A DNA stretch of 64,000 nucleotides from Algivirga pacifica (GTDB lineage: Bacteria; Bacteroidota; Bacteroidia; Cytophagales; Flammeovirgaceae). Location of the stretch: positions 24,995 through 88,994 of the forward strand of contig NZ_BAABJX010000001.1 in the NCBI RefSeq assembly GCF_039543525.1, written 5' to 3'. The position numbers were made by a program, and so were the translations under genes. Shown here one piece after another: positions 42,590 through 51,035 of the stretch. A model generated the notes under the pieces. That model was not told where the DNA came from and searched no databases. It was given only the letters and a program-made list of their open reading frames with translations. Each line of letters begins with the position of its first letter. Positions within the stretch are counted from its first letter, which is position 1.

Positions 42590-43978
42590 ATGAATCACTT
42601 ACTGCTGGAAGCCTCCATTTCCCCTAACTTTGGGATATGGAGTTTAATTCCAACCCTTGTTGTCATTGTACTGGCGATTTGGACGCACAAAACATTTGAA
42701 TCGTTGATGGGAGGTGCTATCGTCGGTTTCGTCATGCTCCATCAACTTGACTTTTTTAATGCTTTCACCACCACCCTTTCTTCCGTCATGATGGACGAGG
42801 TGATTGTGTGGGTTATTTTAGTTTGTGGACTCTTTGGGTCCTTGATACATCTACTGGTGAAATCTGGAGGTTCCCTGGCCTTTGCTGAGGCTGTCAGTAA
42901 ATATGTACATGGCAAAAGAGGTGCCTTGGTGATCACCTGGCTATTGGGGCTTTCTATCTTTATTGATGATTATCTCAATGCCTTAACGGTGGGTACCTCC
43001 ATGAAAAAAGTAACTGATCGCTATAAGGTCTCTCGAGAGATGCTCGCTTATATCGTTGACTCTACCGCTGCTCCTGTTTGTGTTCTCATCCCTTTCTCCA
43101 CCTGGGCCATTTATGTCTCCGGGCTACTGGAAGATCAGGGAGTTGCGACTGCTGGAGAAGGATTAAGCACTTATATTCAGGCAACCCCTTATTTCTTTTA
43201 TGGGTGGGTTGCGTTTCTATTGGTTCCCTTAGTAGCCTTAGGAATTATCCCTCCTATTGGAGCCATGAAAAAAGCTGAGCTCAGGGCGCAAACTGGAGAA
43301 CTGGCACCTCCAAAGTCAGATGCCATAGGATTGGAAATTGAAGGTCCAGAACAAAAAGAAAACACTAAACTCCTTCACTTTATTCTTCCTATCCTGGTAC
43401 TCATTGGGGCAACGATCGCATTTGGCATTGATGCCCAAAAAGGGGTAATGACCGCCATTACTTTTACTATATTCTATTACCTGATCGACAAGGTGATGGA
43501 TTTTAGCACTGCCCTTAAAAGCGTTTTTGACGGTTTCAAAACCATGCTATATGCTCTGGCTATTATCATTATGTCCTTTGTTTTGAAAGAGGTCAACGAA
43601 GATATGGGGCTAACACAGTTTGTTATCGATAGCGTTACACCTTGGATGAGCAAGGCGATGCTCCCTGCCATTACCTTCATAGCCCTGGCAACAATCACCT
43701 TTGCTACAGGATCCTTTTGGGGTGCTTATGCCATCTCTCTACCTATCATTATACCATTGGCACAAACGATGGGCGTAGACCAATGGTTGGCGATAGGTTC
43801 AGTCGTTAGTGCAGGCGCCTTCGGTTCCCACGCCTGTTTCTATGGAGATGCTACGATCTTATCTTCCTCAGCCTCGGGATGCAATAATATGGCCCATGTA
43901 TTGACACAATTGCCTTATGCGCTTATTGCTGGTGTAGTATCGGTAGGGTTGTACTTAGCCCTAGGATTTATGCTATAA
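42590..43978 (+). CDS. NhaC-family antiporter (second copy)
   Basis: 462 residues with about eleven membrane segments. GGSLAFAEAVSKYVHGKRGA, LSIFIDDYLNALTVGTSMKK, TFATGSFWGAYAISLPIIIP and SAGAFGSHACFYGDATILSS match the NhaC superfamily. It lies 185 bp downstream of the deiminase gene and ends the plus-strand part of the amine cluster. In that setting it may exchange sodium or a substrate such as an amine or amino acid rather than serve only pH control. The transported ion is not evident from sequence. Confidence 0.8.
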   Translation: MNHLLLEASISPNFGIWSLIPTLVVIVLAIWTHKTFESLMGGAIVGFVMLHQLDFFNAFTTTLSSVMMDEVIVWVILVCGLFGSLIHLLVKSGGSLAFAEAVSKYVHGKRGALVITWLLGLSIFIDDYLNALTVGTSMKKVTDRYKVSREMLAYIVDSTAAPVCVLIPFSTWAIYVSGLLEDQGVATAGEGLSTYIQATPYFFYGWVAFLLVPLVALGIIPPIGAMKKAELRAQTGELAPPKSDAIGLEIEGPEQKENTKLLHFILPILVLIGATIAFGIDAQKGVMTAITFTIFYYLIDKVMDFSTALKSVFDGFKTMLYALAIIIMSFVLKEVNEDMGLTQFVIDSVTPWMSKAMLPAITFIALATITFATGSFWGAYAISLPIIIPLAQTMGVDQWLAIGSVVSAGAFGSHACFYGDATILSSSASGCNNMAHVLTQLPYALIAGVVSVGLYLALGFML

Positions 43979-43981
43979 GCT

Positions 43982-44155
43982 CTGTTGAATCCGTTACACG
44001 GCGTCTCAAATTTCACCTTTGGTGAGTTGAATTGAGCTTCGCTCGTGGAATCGAGTTGAACTGTTGATTGAAGTTCATCTATACTCAATCAACAGTTCAA
44101 CTCAAATCAACGATTCAACTCAATACAACGTATTGAAATTCAACGATTCAACAAA
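43982..44155. repeat. Composite palindrome, family C
   Basis: Left: GTTGAATCCG, TCACC-TTT-GGTGA, GAGC-TTC-GCTC, ATCGAGTTGAACTGTTGA. Right: TCAACAGTTCAACTCAAATC, AACGATTCAACTC, a small AATACAACGTATT module, ATTCAACGATTCAAC. It starts 4 bp after the nhaC stop. Confidence 0.7.
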
Positions 44156-44159
44156 TAAA

Positions 44160-44204
44160 TATGAACAAAGGCTGCCTTTTTAGGGGCAGCCTTATCTTTT
44201 TTAA
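44160..44204. terminator. Terminator between the second nhaC and the 44267 gene
   Basis: AAAGGCTGCC pairs with GGCAGCCTT around TTTTTAGG, followed by ATCTTTTTT; the A-containing left side gives a weaker reverse terminator. Confidence 0.75.
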
Positions 44205-44266
44205 ACCATTATCAAAATTCTTTTACCGCTCGATACCTCTCTCCCTCTTTCACTATTTACAATACA

Positions 44267-44482
44267 TCAGGCATACCATTGATTAAAATTATCTCCGTAA
44301 AGCTGAGATTTCTCTTCCTCCTCCTCTATATACCGCTCCAGTTCAGGAATTAGTTCTTCCTGCACCTCCTCTGATGCCTTACTGAGTTGCTTCATAATCT
44401 TGTTCAGGTATTTCTCTTTCCGGTCATCGGAAAGGGCCCTGTAAGTCATGATGATATCATGAAGGTCAAAATGCTGTACCAT
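44267..44482 (-). CDS. Small hypothetical protein
   Basis: 71 residues, MVQHFDLHDIIMTYRALSDD to QLYGDNFNQWYA, rich in E and K with helical periodicity. No signal peptide, cysteines or membrane segment. I do not recognise it. It is supported by a clean start, an AT-rich upstream region and codon use like its neighbours. Confidence 0.55.
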   Translation of the reverse strand: MVQHFDLHDIIMTYRALSDDRKEKYLNKIMKQLSKASEEVQEELIPELERYIEEEEEKSQLYGDNFNQWYA

Positions 44483-44671
44483 AGGCTTTTGATTATTAAA
44501 TTGATAAATGGTGCATCAACACACGTCAATACTTATGGTTTATTTGGGTGTAAATAAAATTATTGATAATAATTATTACAATAATATAAATCAACAATTT
44601 TTAATATAACGATTTGACGTTAATTACAGTATTTTCCCAATAATATTTATTACATCAATTTAATAGCCTAT

Positions 44672-44829
44672 CGTTGAGGCGGCTAACGCCGCTGGTTGAG
44701 CGCTTTGCTGTTGAGTAGCCCTTCGGGCTGTTGAGAAAAAGCAAACTGCAAAAACTCAACAGAGCGAAGCTCTACTCAACGGCACGCAGTGCCACTCAAC
44801 TAGCGGCGTTAGCCGCCTCAACCATTCAA
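44672..44829. repeat. Composite palindrome, family D
   Basis: Left: GTTGAG, GCGGC-TAAC-GCCGC, GTTGAGCGCTTTGC, GTTGAG, AGCCC-TTC-GGGCT. Right: AGAGC-GAA-GCTCT, CTCAAC, GGCACGCAGTGCC, CTCAAC, GCGGC-GTTA-GCCGC. It touches the stop codon of the HAD gene. The adjoining 44483-44671 stretch is AT rich with nothing recognised. Confidence 0.75.
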
Positions 44830-45461
44830 CTACCTTTAAAAAGTTCTTCTATCGTTTGTCCCTTTTGTAAATGATGGGTACGCAATCCTGTGCGCTGAGC
44901 TCCCAGAATATGCTGTTCAGTATCATCTATAAACAAGGTCTTTTCGGGAAATAGCCCTTGTTCCTCCATCACCGTTTGAAAAATGCTTGGGTGTGGCTTT
45001 CGGTCTCCCATTTCGTGCGAGAGGTAAACTTTCTCAAAAACACTATCAAAACCACCTATATCCGTTCCCATCGTCTCCTCAAAAATTTGATAAAAAGCTT
45101 CCTTATGAATGGCATTGGTATTACTCAATAAAAACACCCTTCTGCTTTTTCTTAACTCTTGAATCAGGTGAATACGCTGTGGGGGCAAGTCCAGAAGCAT
45201 CGCATTCCAAGCTTCATCAATTGCCTCGTCTGTTAGATGTGGGCTTTTCAGTAAGTCTCTTAGTCCATCCCGAAATGCTGCCGATGAGATATTACCGGTC
45301 TCGTACAAGTCAAACAATTCGATTTGCTGGTGCTGACCATATACTTCTGCCACATTTTTCCCCGTTAATGCACTTAATCGTTCAATGGAATTTTCATACC
45401 TCAGGTTCAAGATCACCCCTCCCAGGTCAAATATGATATTCTCTATTCCTTCTAGCATCAA
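44826..45461 (-). CDS. HAD-superfamily phosphatase (YihX-like)
   Basis: 211 residues. Motif I is FDLGGVILN with nucleophile Asp12; the second Asp is replaced by Gly, as in YihX and related HAD-IA proteins. FLLSNTNAIH carries the motif II Ser/Thr, DRKPHPSIFQ the motif III Lys, and LFIDDTEQHILGAQ the motif IV Asp pair. An alpha-helical cap follows motif I. These enzymes hydrolyse small phosphate esters (YihX: glucose-1-phosphate). The substrate here is unknown. Confidence 0.83.
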   Translation of the reverse strand: MMLEGIENIIFDLGGVILNLRYENSIERLSALTGKNVAEVYGQHQQIELFDLYETGNISSAAFRDGLRDLLKSPHLTDEAIDEAWNAMLLDLPPQRIHLIQELRKSRRVFLLSNTNAIHKEAFYQIFEETMGTDIGGFDSVFEKVYLSHEMGDRKPHPSIFQTVMEEQGLFPEKTLFIDDTEQHILGAQRTGLRTHHLQKGQTIEELFKGS

Positions 45462-45493
45462 TAAAAATCGTTAAGCTTGTTGGTTAATCGCTT

Positions 45494-45722
45494 TGTTGAG
45501 GCGGCTTACGCCGCTGGTTGAGTAGCACTACGTGCTGTTGAGATTCACCTTTGGTGAGTTGATTTGAGTTGAACTGTTAATTGAATTCAATCAATAATCA
45601 TATACTATGTAATAGATTCAAGCAGTAAAGCCGACGATATAAATATATTAGTCTCAACTCACCGAAGGTGAATCTCAACAGAGCGAAGCTCTACTCAACT
45701 AGCGGCGCAAGCCGCCTCAACC
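45494..45722. repeat. Composite palindrome, mixed D and C modules
   Basis: The left arm combines D-type parts (GTTGAG, GCGGC-TTAC-GCCGC, AGCACTACGTGCT) with C-type parts (TTCACC-TTT-GGTGA, GTTGATTTGAGTTGAA). The right arm returns with TCACCGAAGGTGA, AGAGC-GAA-GCTCT and GCGGC-GCAA-GCCGC. It shows that the C and D families share interchangeable modules. Confidence 0.75.
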
Positions 45723-45729
45723 ACTATTG

Positions 45730-46659
45730 CTACAGTTCCTTTAGTGCTTCAAAGAAGTCAATACGATCTGAAGGATCCTTAATGATAAAGGTAGGAATCA
45801 ATAGATCGGCATAGTGCATCAATTTTTCGGCATTACTTCCGAAAAAGAACGCTGCCGCAGAAGTTCTTCCATGAGAACCCATCACCACAGAAGCTACCTG
45901 TCTTTCTTTCGCCAGTTCCTCTACCTTTTCATCGATCTCATCATATTGATTTTTTAGCGAATGAACTTCTTCCAGTTCTACCCCATCCATATCTACATCC
46001 GCCACAAAATTCTCCATCATCTTATGAGAGTTTTCCTTCATAATCTCTGCAAACTCATCATATGACTTTCCAATGGAAGAATATCCTTGAGGTACTTGGT
46101 ATACATGTTGTAACAAGATACCCATTTTGGCGGCCTTAGCCATTTTAATTGCGGTAAACAGTGCTTGTTTAGAAGAAGGCGAATAGTCTGTAGGAACCAG
46201 AATTTGTCCTTCATTACGTTGCTTGCGCTCCGGAATAAATGCACACGACATCTTAGACATCTTGGCCACTTGCAAGGCAGCCACCCCTTTCCCTTTGAGG
46301 TGCTTCTTCTTACCCATCAAAATAAGATCAACCACCTTGTTCTTAGCTGCTTTCAAAATCTGCTCGGCAATATTTCCTTCTTTCACCAATACCTCGTAAG
46401 GAATATCTTCCCTGCCTGCTTCCTTTAATGCTTTTTTAATGGTTGCATCCAACTCTCTAACCACCAACTCATCAATAGGGGCAATCAAGTTAGGGTATTT
46501 TGCTTCCAGATCTTTAGGAATATCAAGGGACTTGACCACATGCACAAAATACAACTGCTCTACTTCGCAGACATCGTAATATGTAATGACAAAATCAATC
46601 AGTCGTTCATCTATAGGTGAGCCATCACAGGCGATCAATACTCTATTAAACATATTCAT
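45730..46659 (-). CDS. Tandem universal stress protein (UspA family)
   Basis: 309 residues from the ATG at 46659; ATGs at 46653 and 46701 are alternatives. Two Usp domains: the first starts RVLIACDGSPIDERLIDF, the second GQILVPTDYSPSSKQALF. The second keeps the full ATP loop VMGSHGRTSAAAFFFGSNAE (G-2x-G-9x-G-S); the first has a divergent loop (LILMGKKKHLKGKGVAALQV). Tandem Usp proteins bind ATP or AMP and act in stress responses; the exact role is unknown. The region upstream of the start holds a family B palindrome. Confidence 0.85.
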   Translation of the reverse strand: MNMFNRVLIACDGSPIDERLIDFVITYYDVCEVEQLYFVHVVKSLDIPKDLEAKYPNLIAPIDELVVRELDATIKKALKEAGREDIPYEVLVKEGNIAEQILKAAKNKVVDLILMGKKKHLKGKGVAALQVAKMSKMSCAFIPERKQRNEGQILVPTDYSPSSKQALFTAIKMAKAAKMGILLQHVYQVPQGYSSIGKSYDEFAEIMKENSHKMMENFVADVDMDGVELEEVHSLKNQYDEIDEKVEELAKERQVASVVMGSHGRTSAAAFFFGSNAEKLMHYADLLIPTFIIKDPSDRIDFFEALKEL

Positions 46660-46696
46660 TTCAGTATCTATTATTTGTTGTTTATTCTCATTGATA

Positions 46697-46840
46697 TTCA
46701 TGGTGTTTAATTGAGCTTTGCTCGTTCATAATGTTTAGTTGAATTGGTTTATTTACAGAATAAATCAATTCGCCAAAAGTGACGCTGTATAGTTCAACTA
46801 AACATTATGAACGAGCGAAGCTCAATTAAACATTATGAAC
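46697..46840. repeat. Composite palindrome, family B, full copy
   Basis: Arms with GTGTTTAATTGAGCTTTGCT.. and the inverted CAACTAAACATTATGAACGA.., separated by about 60 bp that differ from other copies. Located between the Usp start and the pepT stop. Confidence 0.75.
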
Positions 46841-46896
46841 AAAAGCTGATTACTATCTATTTTTTTGTACGATTTCTAGAAACGTACGTTACATTT

Positions 46897-48141
46897 TTAC
46901 TCGCTTTCTCTACCCATTAACTCGGCAATTTTCACAATTACCGCTACGGCTTTTTGCATGGTTTCCACAGAGACAAATTCATAACGGGAATGCATATTTC
47001 GTCCTCCTGCGAAGATATTAGGACACGGCAAGCCCATATAAGATAACTTAGCCCCATCAGTACCTCCTCGTATTGGTTTGATATCCACTGGAATCCCCAA
47101 CTCACTCATAGCACTTTCTGCCAGGTCTACGATATGCATTACAGGGGCTATTTTCTCCTTCATATTGTAGTATTGATCTTCAATATGAAGCGTTACGGCC
47201 TCTTCCCCATATTTGCTTTTGAACTTCTTGGCAATATATTCCATCAAGCGTTTCTTCTCCTCAAACTTCTCTCGGTCGTGATCACGGATGATATATTCCA
47301 AGGTCGTATGCTCCACCTCTCCATTCATACTCAACAGATGATAAAAACCTTCATAACCTGTTGTCTGTTCTGGAACCTCATCCGATGGCAGTTCATTGAC
47401 AAACGCTGCAGCCCACGACATACTGTTCTTCATGATCCCTTTAGCGGTACCAGGGTGCACATTATGTCCATAAAAATCCAGTTTAGCATAAGCGGCATTG
47501 AAGTTATCAAACTCCAGCTCTCCTAATGGTCCACCATCCATGGTATAGGCCCATTCCGCTCCAAACTTCTCTACATCAAAAAGGTCTGCCCCTTTTCCTA
47601 CTTCTTCATCAGGAGTAAAACAGATTCTGATTTTTCCATGCTTAATTTCTGGATGCTTGATCAGGTAATCCATGGCTGTGACGATTTCTGTCACTCCTGC
47701 TTTGTCATCAGCCCCTAGCAAAGTAGTCCCATCAGAGGTGATCAAGGTATCCCCAATATATTCTTTCAGAAAAGGAAAGTCTACGGCTGATAGCGTAATT
47801 CCTTGTTCTTTGTTTAGTGGGATTTCTCCACCGTTGTAGTTTTTCCAGATTTGTGGCTTCACGTCTTTTCCTGTAAAATCAGGGGTTGTATCAATGTGTG
47901 CCACAAAACCGATGGTAGGAAGTTCTTTATCTGTATTAGCAGGCAAGGTAGCCATCACATAAGCATGCTCATCTACCGTTACTTCTTCCATACCAATCGC
48001 TTTCAGTTCTTCTGCCAGGTCTTTCGCAAGAATATGCTGATTAGGAGAACTAGGAATGGTTTCTACTCCCGGAATTGCCTCGGTATCATATTGTACATAG
48101 CGTGTGAAACGCTCAATGATGTCTTCTTTGATTTCTTCCAT
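46897..48141 (-). CDS. pepT: Peptidase T (tripeptide aminopeptidase)
   Basis: 414 residues, full length. M20B zinc ligands and catalytic residues are in FVAHIDTTPDFTG, LLGADDKAGVTEIV, CFTPDEEVGKGAD, YTMDGGPLGELEFDNFNAA and FAGGRNMHSRYEFVS. VHPGTAKGIMKNS and KPIRGGTDGAKLSYMGLPCP are typical PepT boxes. It cleaves the N-terminal residue from tripeptides in the cytoplasm. It is divergent from nuoH, with heptamer arrays in the shared gap. Confidence 0.95.
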   Translation of the reverse strand: MEEIKEDIIERFTRYVQYDTEAIPGVETIPSSPNQHILAKDLAEELKAIGMEEVTVDEHAYVMATLPANTDKELPTIGFVAHIDTTPDFTGKDVKPQIWKNYNGGEIPLNKEQGITLSAVDFPFLKEYIGDTLITSDGTTLLGADDKAGVTEIVTAMDYLIKHPEIKHGKIRICFTPDEEVGKGADLFDVEKFGAEWAYTMDGGPLGELEFDNFNAAYAKLDFYGHNVHPGTAKGIMKNSMSWAAAFVNELPSDEVPEQTTGYEGFYHLLSMNGEVEHTTLEYIIRDHDREKFEEKKRLMEYIAKKFKSKYGEEAVTLHIEDQYYNMKEKIAPVMHIVDLAESAMSELGIPVDIKPIRGGTDGAKLSYMGLPCPNIFAGGRNMHSRYEFVSVETMQKAVAVIVKIAELMGRESE

Positions 48142-48223
48142 GATAAAATGATTTGTTTATTCTTTATCCTTCCACTTTTATCAGAATAGGAGGGTATGGG
48201 TTAAATATAAAAAATTAGACAGA

Positions 48224-48345
48224 GTTATCGGTTATCGGTTATCGGTTATCGGTTATCGGTTATCGGTTATCGGTTATCGGTTATCGGTTATCGGTTATCG
48301 GTTATCGGTTATCGGTTATCGGTTATCGGTTATCGGTTATCGGTT
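48224..48345. repeat. Heptanucleotide tandem array GTTATCG (about 17 units)
   Basis: About 122 bp of perfect GTTATCG units between pepT and nuoH. No spacers. It is followed by inverted degraded units at 48413. Confidence 0.95.
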
Positions 48346-48412
48346 AAGAAAATTATTTTACCCCTAAATGACATACAATACCCTAAAGGTATTTTTTCAA
48401 TATTTTTTTAAA

Positions 48413-48487
48413 CGATAAGCGATAAGCAATAACCGATAAACTTTTTTCAACATTTTTTAAGCGATAAGCAATAACCGATAAACCATA
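48413..48487. repeat. Inverted degenerate heptamers facing the 48224 array
   Basis: CGATAAG, CGATAAG, CAATAAC, CGATAAA, then after a short gap GCGATAAGCAATAACCGATA. These are the complement of the GTTATCG array with scattered changes, so the two could pair into a long hairpin. Confidence 0.65.
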
Positions 48488-48498
48488 ACGACCACAGC

Positions 48499-48530
48499 TT
48501 TGAGAAGTATTTTGTTTTGGAATATTTTTG
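48499..48530 (+). promoter_or_regulatory. Bacteroidota-type promoter for nuoH
   Basis: TTTG at 48499-48502, a 20-bp spacer, and TATTTTTG at 48523-48530: an exact TTTG / TAnnTTTG pair, with a predicted leader of about 130 nt to the start at 48667. Confidence 0.6.
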
Positions 48531-48666
48531 TAATTTGCTGGCTTTTATATGGAAATCGTCAATACGCTGGCAAACAATTATCGTCAGAAACGATTTAGAG
48601 TATGTTCAAACACACTCTTATTCAAACAAATTTCCTATTCACTAAAGAGAATCCAACACAGGTAAC

Positions 48667-49761
48667 ATGGCAATTGTACTGCTCTTTTTTCTTCTATTCA
48701 TTCCCCTATTTGCCCTAATTGGGGTATATGCAGAGCGTAAGGTTTCTGCGTTTATGCAAGACCGTTTGGGACCTATGGAGGTCGGTAAGTACGGCTTATT
48801 GCAAACACTGGCTGATATCCTAAAGCTGATCATGAAAGAGGATATTATTCCTACCGCGGCTAATAAAATCCTTTTCACCTTAGCACCTGTAGTGATGTTT
48901 GCATCCATCTTTGCAGGATTTGCTATTATCCCCTTGGGTCCTGAGTTCATTGGCTCATCAGCTGCTGTAGGGGTATTCTTTCTGCTAGCGATTGTAGCAC
49001 TGGACATCATTGGAGTACTGATGGCCGGTTGGGGGTCTAATAATAAATACTCTCTCTATGGTGCCATGAGAGCAGCTGCCCAAATGGTTTCTTACGAAGT
49101 TCCTATGGGGTTATCTGTTTTGGCTGCCGTCATGATTTCTCAATCCCTGGACTTGCAGGAGATCAGTATGCAGCAAGGTATCTTTGCTAGCGAAGTAGGT
49201 ACTACCAACTATCTATTTGGTCTCAAGGCAACAGGTATAGATGTCAGTCAATGGGGAGGGATCTTTACTTGGAATGTTTTCAAAGCCCCTTTCTTATTGG
49301 TGGCTTTTGTGATCTTCTTTATTGCTTCTTTGGCGGAATCTAACCGTGCTCCTTTTGATTTACCAGAAGCAGAATCTGAGTTGATCGCCGGGTATATCAT
49401 AGAATATTCTGGTGCTCGCTTTGCCTTTATGATGTTGGCTGAATATGCCGCTATGCTCTTGGTCAGCCTTTTGGCTAGTATATTATTCTTAGGCGGATGG
49501 AACACTCCCCTACCGAACATAGGCAGCTTTGCATTAGCCGATTGGACGAGCGGCACGATGGGAGAAATATCCGCTATCCTATGGGGTATTTTCTGGCTAA
49601 TGGGAAAAGCCATTTTATTAGTATTCGTACAAATGTGGGTACGCTGGACATACCCACGACTAAGAGTGGATCAACTGATGGGACTTTGCTGGAAATATCT
49701 GACGCCTATTTCTCTTGTGATTGTTTTTATCGCAGGGGTTTGGAGACTATTGATGATATAG
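48667..49761 (+). CDS. nuoH: NADH-quinone oxidoreductase subunit H (solitary)
   Basis: 364 residues, eight or so membrane segments. Conserved NuoH/ND1 stretches: AERKVSAFMQDRLGPMEVGK, LKLIMKEDIIP, AAAQMVSYEVPMGL, AESNRAPFDLPEAESELIAG and YSGARFAFMMLAEY, with the Glu/Asp residues of the quinone channel. NuoH contributes the quinone-binding site and the first part of the proton path in complex I. The flanking genes are not nuo genes; both sides are separated by repeats, so it is outside the usual operon. Confidence 0.93.
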   Translation: MAIVLLFFLLFIPLFALIGVYAERKVSAFMQDRLGPMEVGKYGLLQTLADILKLIMKEDIIPTAANKILFTLAPVVMFASIFAGFAIIPLGPEFIGSSAAVGVFFLLAIVALDIIGVLMAGWGSNNKYSLYGAMRAAAQMVSYEVPMGLSVLAAVMISQSLDLQEISMQQGIFASEVGTTNYLFGLKATGIDVSQWGGIFTWNVFKAPFLLVAFVIFFIASLAESNRAPFDLPEAESELIAGYIIEYSGARFAFMMLAEYAAMLLVSLLASILFLGGWNTPLPNIGSFALADWTSGTMGEISAILWGIFWLMGKAILLVFVQMWVRWTYPRLRVDQLMGLCWKYLTPISLVIVFIAGVWRLLMI

Positions 49762-49812
49762 AGGTAAAAAGTAAGAGGTAAAAAGACTTTCTACCTTTTA
49801 CCTTTTACCTTA
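49761..49812. repeat. Heptamer-built hairpin between convergent genes
   Basis: AGGTAAA, AAGTAAG, AGGTAAA pair with TACCTTT, TACCTTT, TACCTTA. The element spans exactly from the nuoH stop to the stop of the convergent gene, and the flanking A/T runs suggest termination in both directions. Confidence 0.7.
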
Positions 49813-50484
49813 AAAACCCATAAAGTGTTTTTTGAGCGCTTCCCACAGCATTTTTTTCATTTCTGCGACTTGCTCTCCCATCAGCATCTGCGTAAGACTA
49901 TCAGCAAAGATCACGGGGATTCCATCCCATCGTCCTCCTACGTACTTTTCTACTTTCCCTCCGAATAGCTCGCTATCTTCCGAGGCCGTAAAATAAAGAA
50001 TCTTCTCTGGGGCAAACTGAGCCTTTAACTGCTCAAAGGTTACTCCTGTATCCAAGATATTGACTACTGCAAACTCGTGAAGTGTCAAGTTAATTGCTCC
50101 CATAATCTTCAACAGAAGTGTAAACTCCCTGCTATTGAGCAAGTCTTCCTGACTGTACTCCAATAGGACCAACATGTTCTTTTTATTCTCTCCAAAATAA
50201 GGAATACCCTGCTGCCCAATTCGGGTAGCCTTAGGTTTTGGGGCTTCTTCCTGAATAACCTCTTCTACCACCTCCTGCTGTTCTATAGTAGGTACGGCTT
50301 CCACTTCTTCTTGGACAACTATCAATTCTTCCTCCAGATCTTCCTCTACTTCCTGAGGCTCTACCCATTCCACAATATCCGGAAAAAGTATTTTTTCGTC
50401 TTCCAGTAGGTATAGCTGTTCCTCAGCATATAAGGTACTTATCCAATAAGCATCATCCTGATTGATCTTTGTCGATTTATCCAT
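49810..50484 (-). CDS. Hypothetical protein with acidic linker
   Basis: 224 residues, unrecognised. Residues about 40-85 are an E/V-rich low-complexity linker (EVEEDLEEELIVVQEEVEAV). The C-terminal 120 residues look like one globular alpha/beta domain (MLVLLEYSQEDLLNSREFTL, EFAVVNILDTGVTFEQLKAQ, KILYFTASED, IPVIFADSLTQML). No signal peptide. It is upstream of nothing obvious; the IscA-type gene precedes it on the same strand, with a hairpin between. Confidence 0.6.
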   Translation of the reverse strand: MDKSTKINQDDAYWISTLYAEEQLYLLEDEKILFPDIVEWVEPQEVEEDLEEELIVVQEEVEAVPTIEQQEVVEEVIQEEAPKPKATRIGQQGIPYFGENKKNMLVLLEYSQEDLLNSREFTLLLKIMGAINLTLHEFAVVNILDTGVTFEQLKAQFAPEKILYFTASEDSELFGGKVEKYVGGRWDGIPVIFADSLTQMLMGEQVAEMKKMLWEALKKHFMGF

Positions 50485-50500
50485 TATCCCTTATAAAGTT

Positions 50501-50565
50501 GAAGGAGAAAGGATGAAGAAATACAAACCTTTATAAAGGTATTCTTTCTTCATCCTTTCTCCTTT
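50501..50565. repeat. Heptamer-like hairpin between the 49810 and IscA-type genes
   Basis: GAAGGAGAAAGGATGAAGAA pairs with TTCTTCATCCTTTCTCCTTT, about 20 bp of stem around 20 nt. Units GAAGGAG, AAAGGAT, GAAGAAA keep a 7-bp step. Confidence 0.7.
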
Positions 50566-50604
50566 ATTCATTTGACAATAGCTTCAGCTACTCAAAAGTT
50601 TCAA

Positions 50605-50931
50605 TTATACAGAAAAACTCTCTCCACAACCACAAGTGCGGGAAGCATTAGGGTTGATAAACTGAAACCCTTTTCCATTTAGCCCATCTGAGAAGTCTAA
50701 AGTCGTTCCTAGAAGATAAAGTAAACTCTTCTTGTCTACAAAGATCTTTACTCCTTTGTCTTCAAATACTTCGTCTGTATCCTTCGCTGCATTATCAAAT
50801 TCCAGATCGTACATCAGTCCAGAACATCCTCCGCCTTTTACGGCTACTCTCACTTGAAAGTCCTTTGTCTTTCCTTCTTCTTTTCTTAAATCTATAATTT
50901 GCTTTGCAGCCTTATCTGTTATATTGATCAT
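50605..50931 (-). CDS. A-type Fe-S cluster assembly/carrier protein (IscA/ErpA/SufA family)
   Basis: 108 residues. The three cluster cysteines are present: Cys36 in GGGCSGLMYDLEF, and Cys100 and Cys102 in the C-terminal RTCGCGESFSV. VFVDKKSLLYLLGTTLDF-type region (residues 63-80) is also canonical. These proteins carry iron-sulfur clusters to apo-enzymes. The gene stands outside any suf or isc operon in this window, so which branch it belongs to cannot be decided. Confidence 0.9.
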   Translation of the reverse strand: MINITDKAAKQIIDLRKEEGKTKDFQVRVAVKGGGCSGLMYDLEFDNAAKDTDEVFEDKGVKIFVDKKSLLYLLGTTLDFSDGLNGKGFQFINPNASRTCGCGESFSV

Positions 50932-51035
50932 GATCCTACCTCTTTTTTTAAACCTATGTACTATAAATACATAATCAAGGACAAATTTGCAAAATTCCCT
51001 GATAATTACCGCTCTAGCATCTGCGATTTATTTTT

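Noticed and set aside
44826..45461. Broken active site in the HAD protein because motif I reads DLGG
   Set aside because: YihX-like HAD-IA enzymes naturally have DLGN/DLGG; the nucleophile Asp and motifs II to IV are present.
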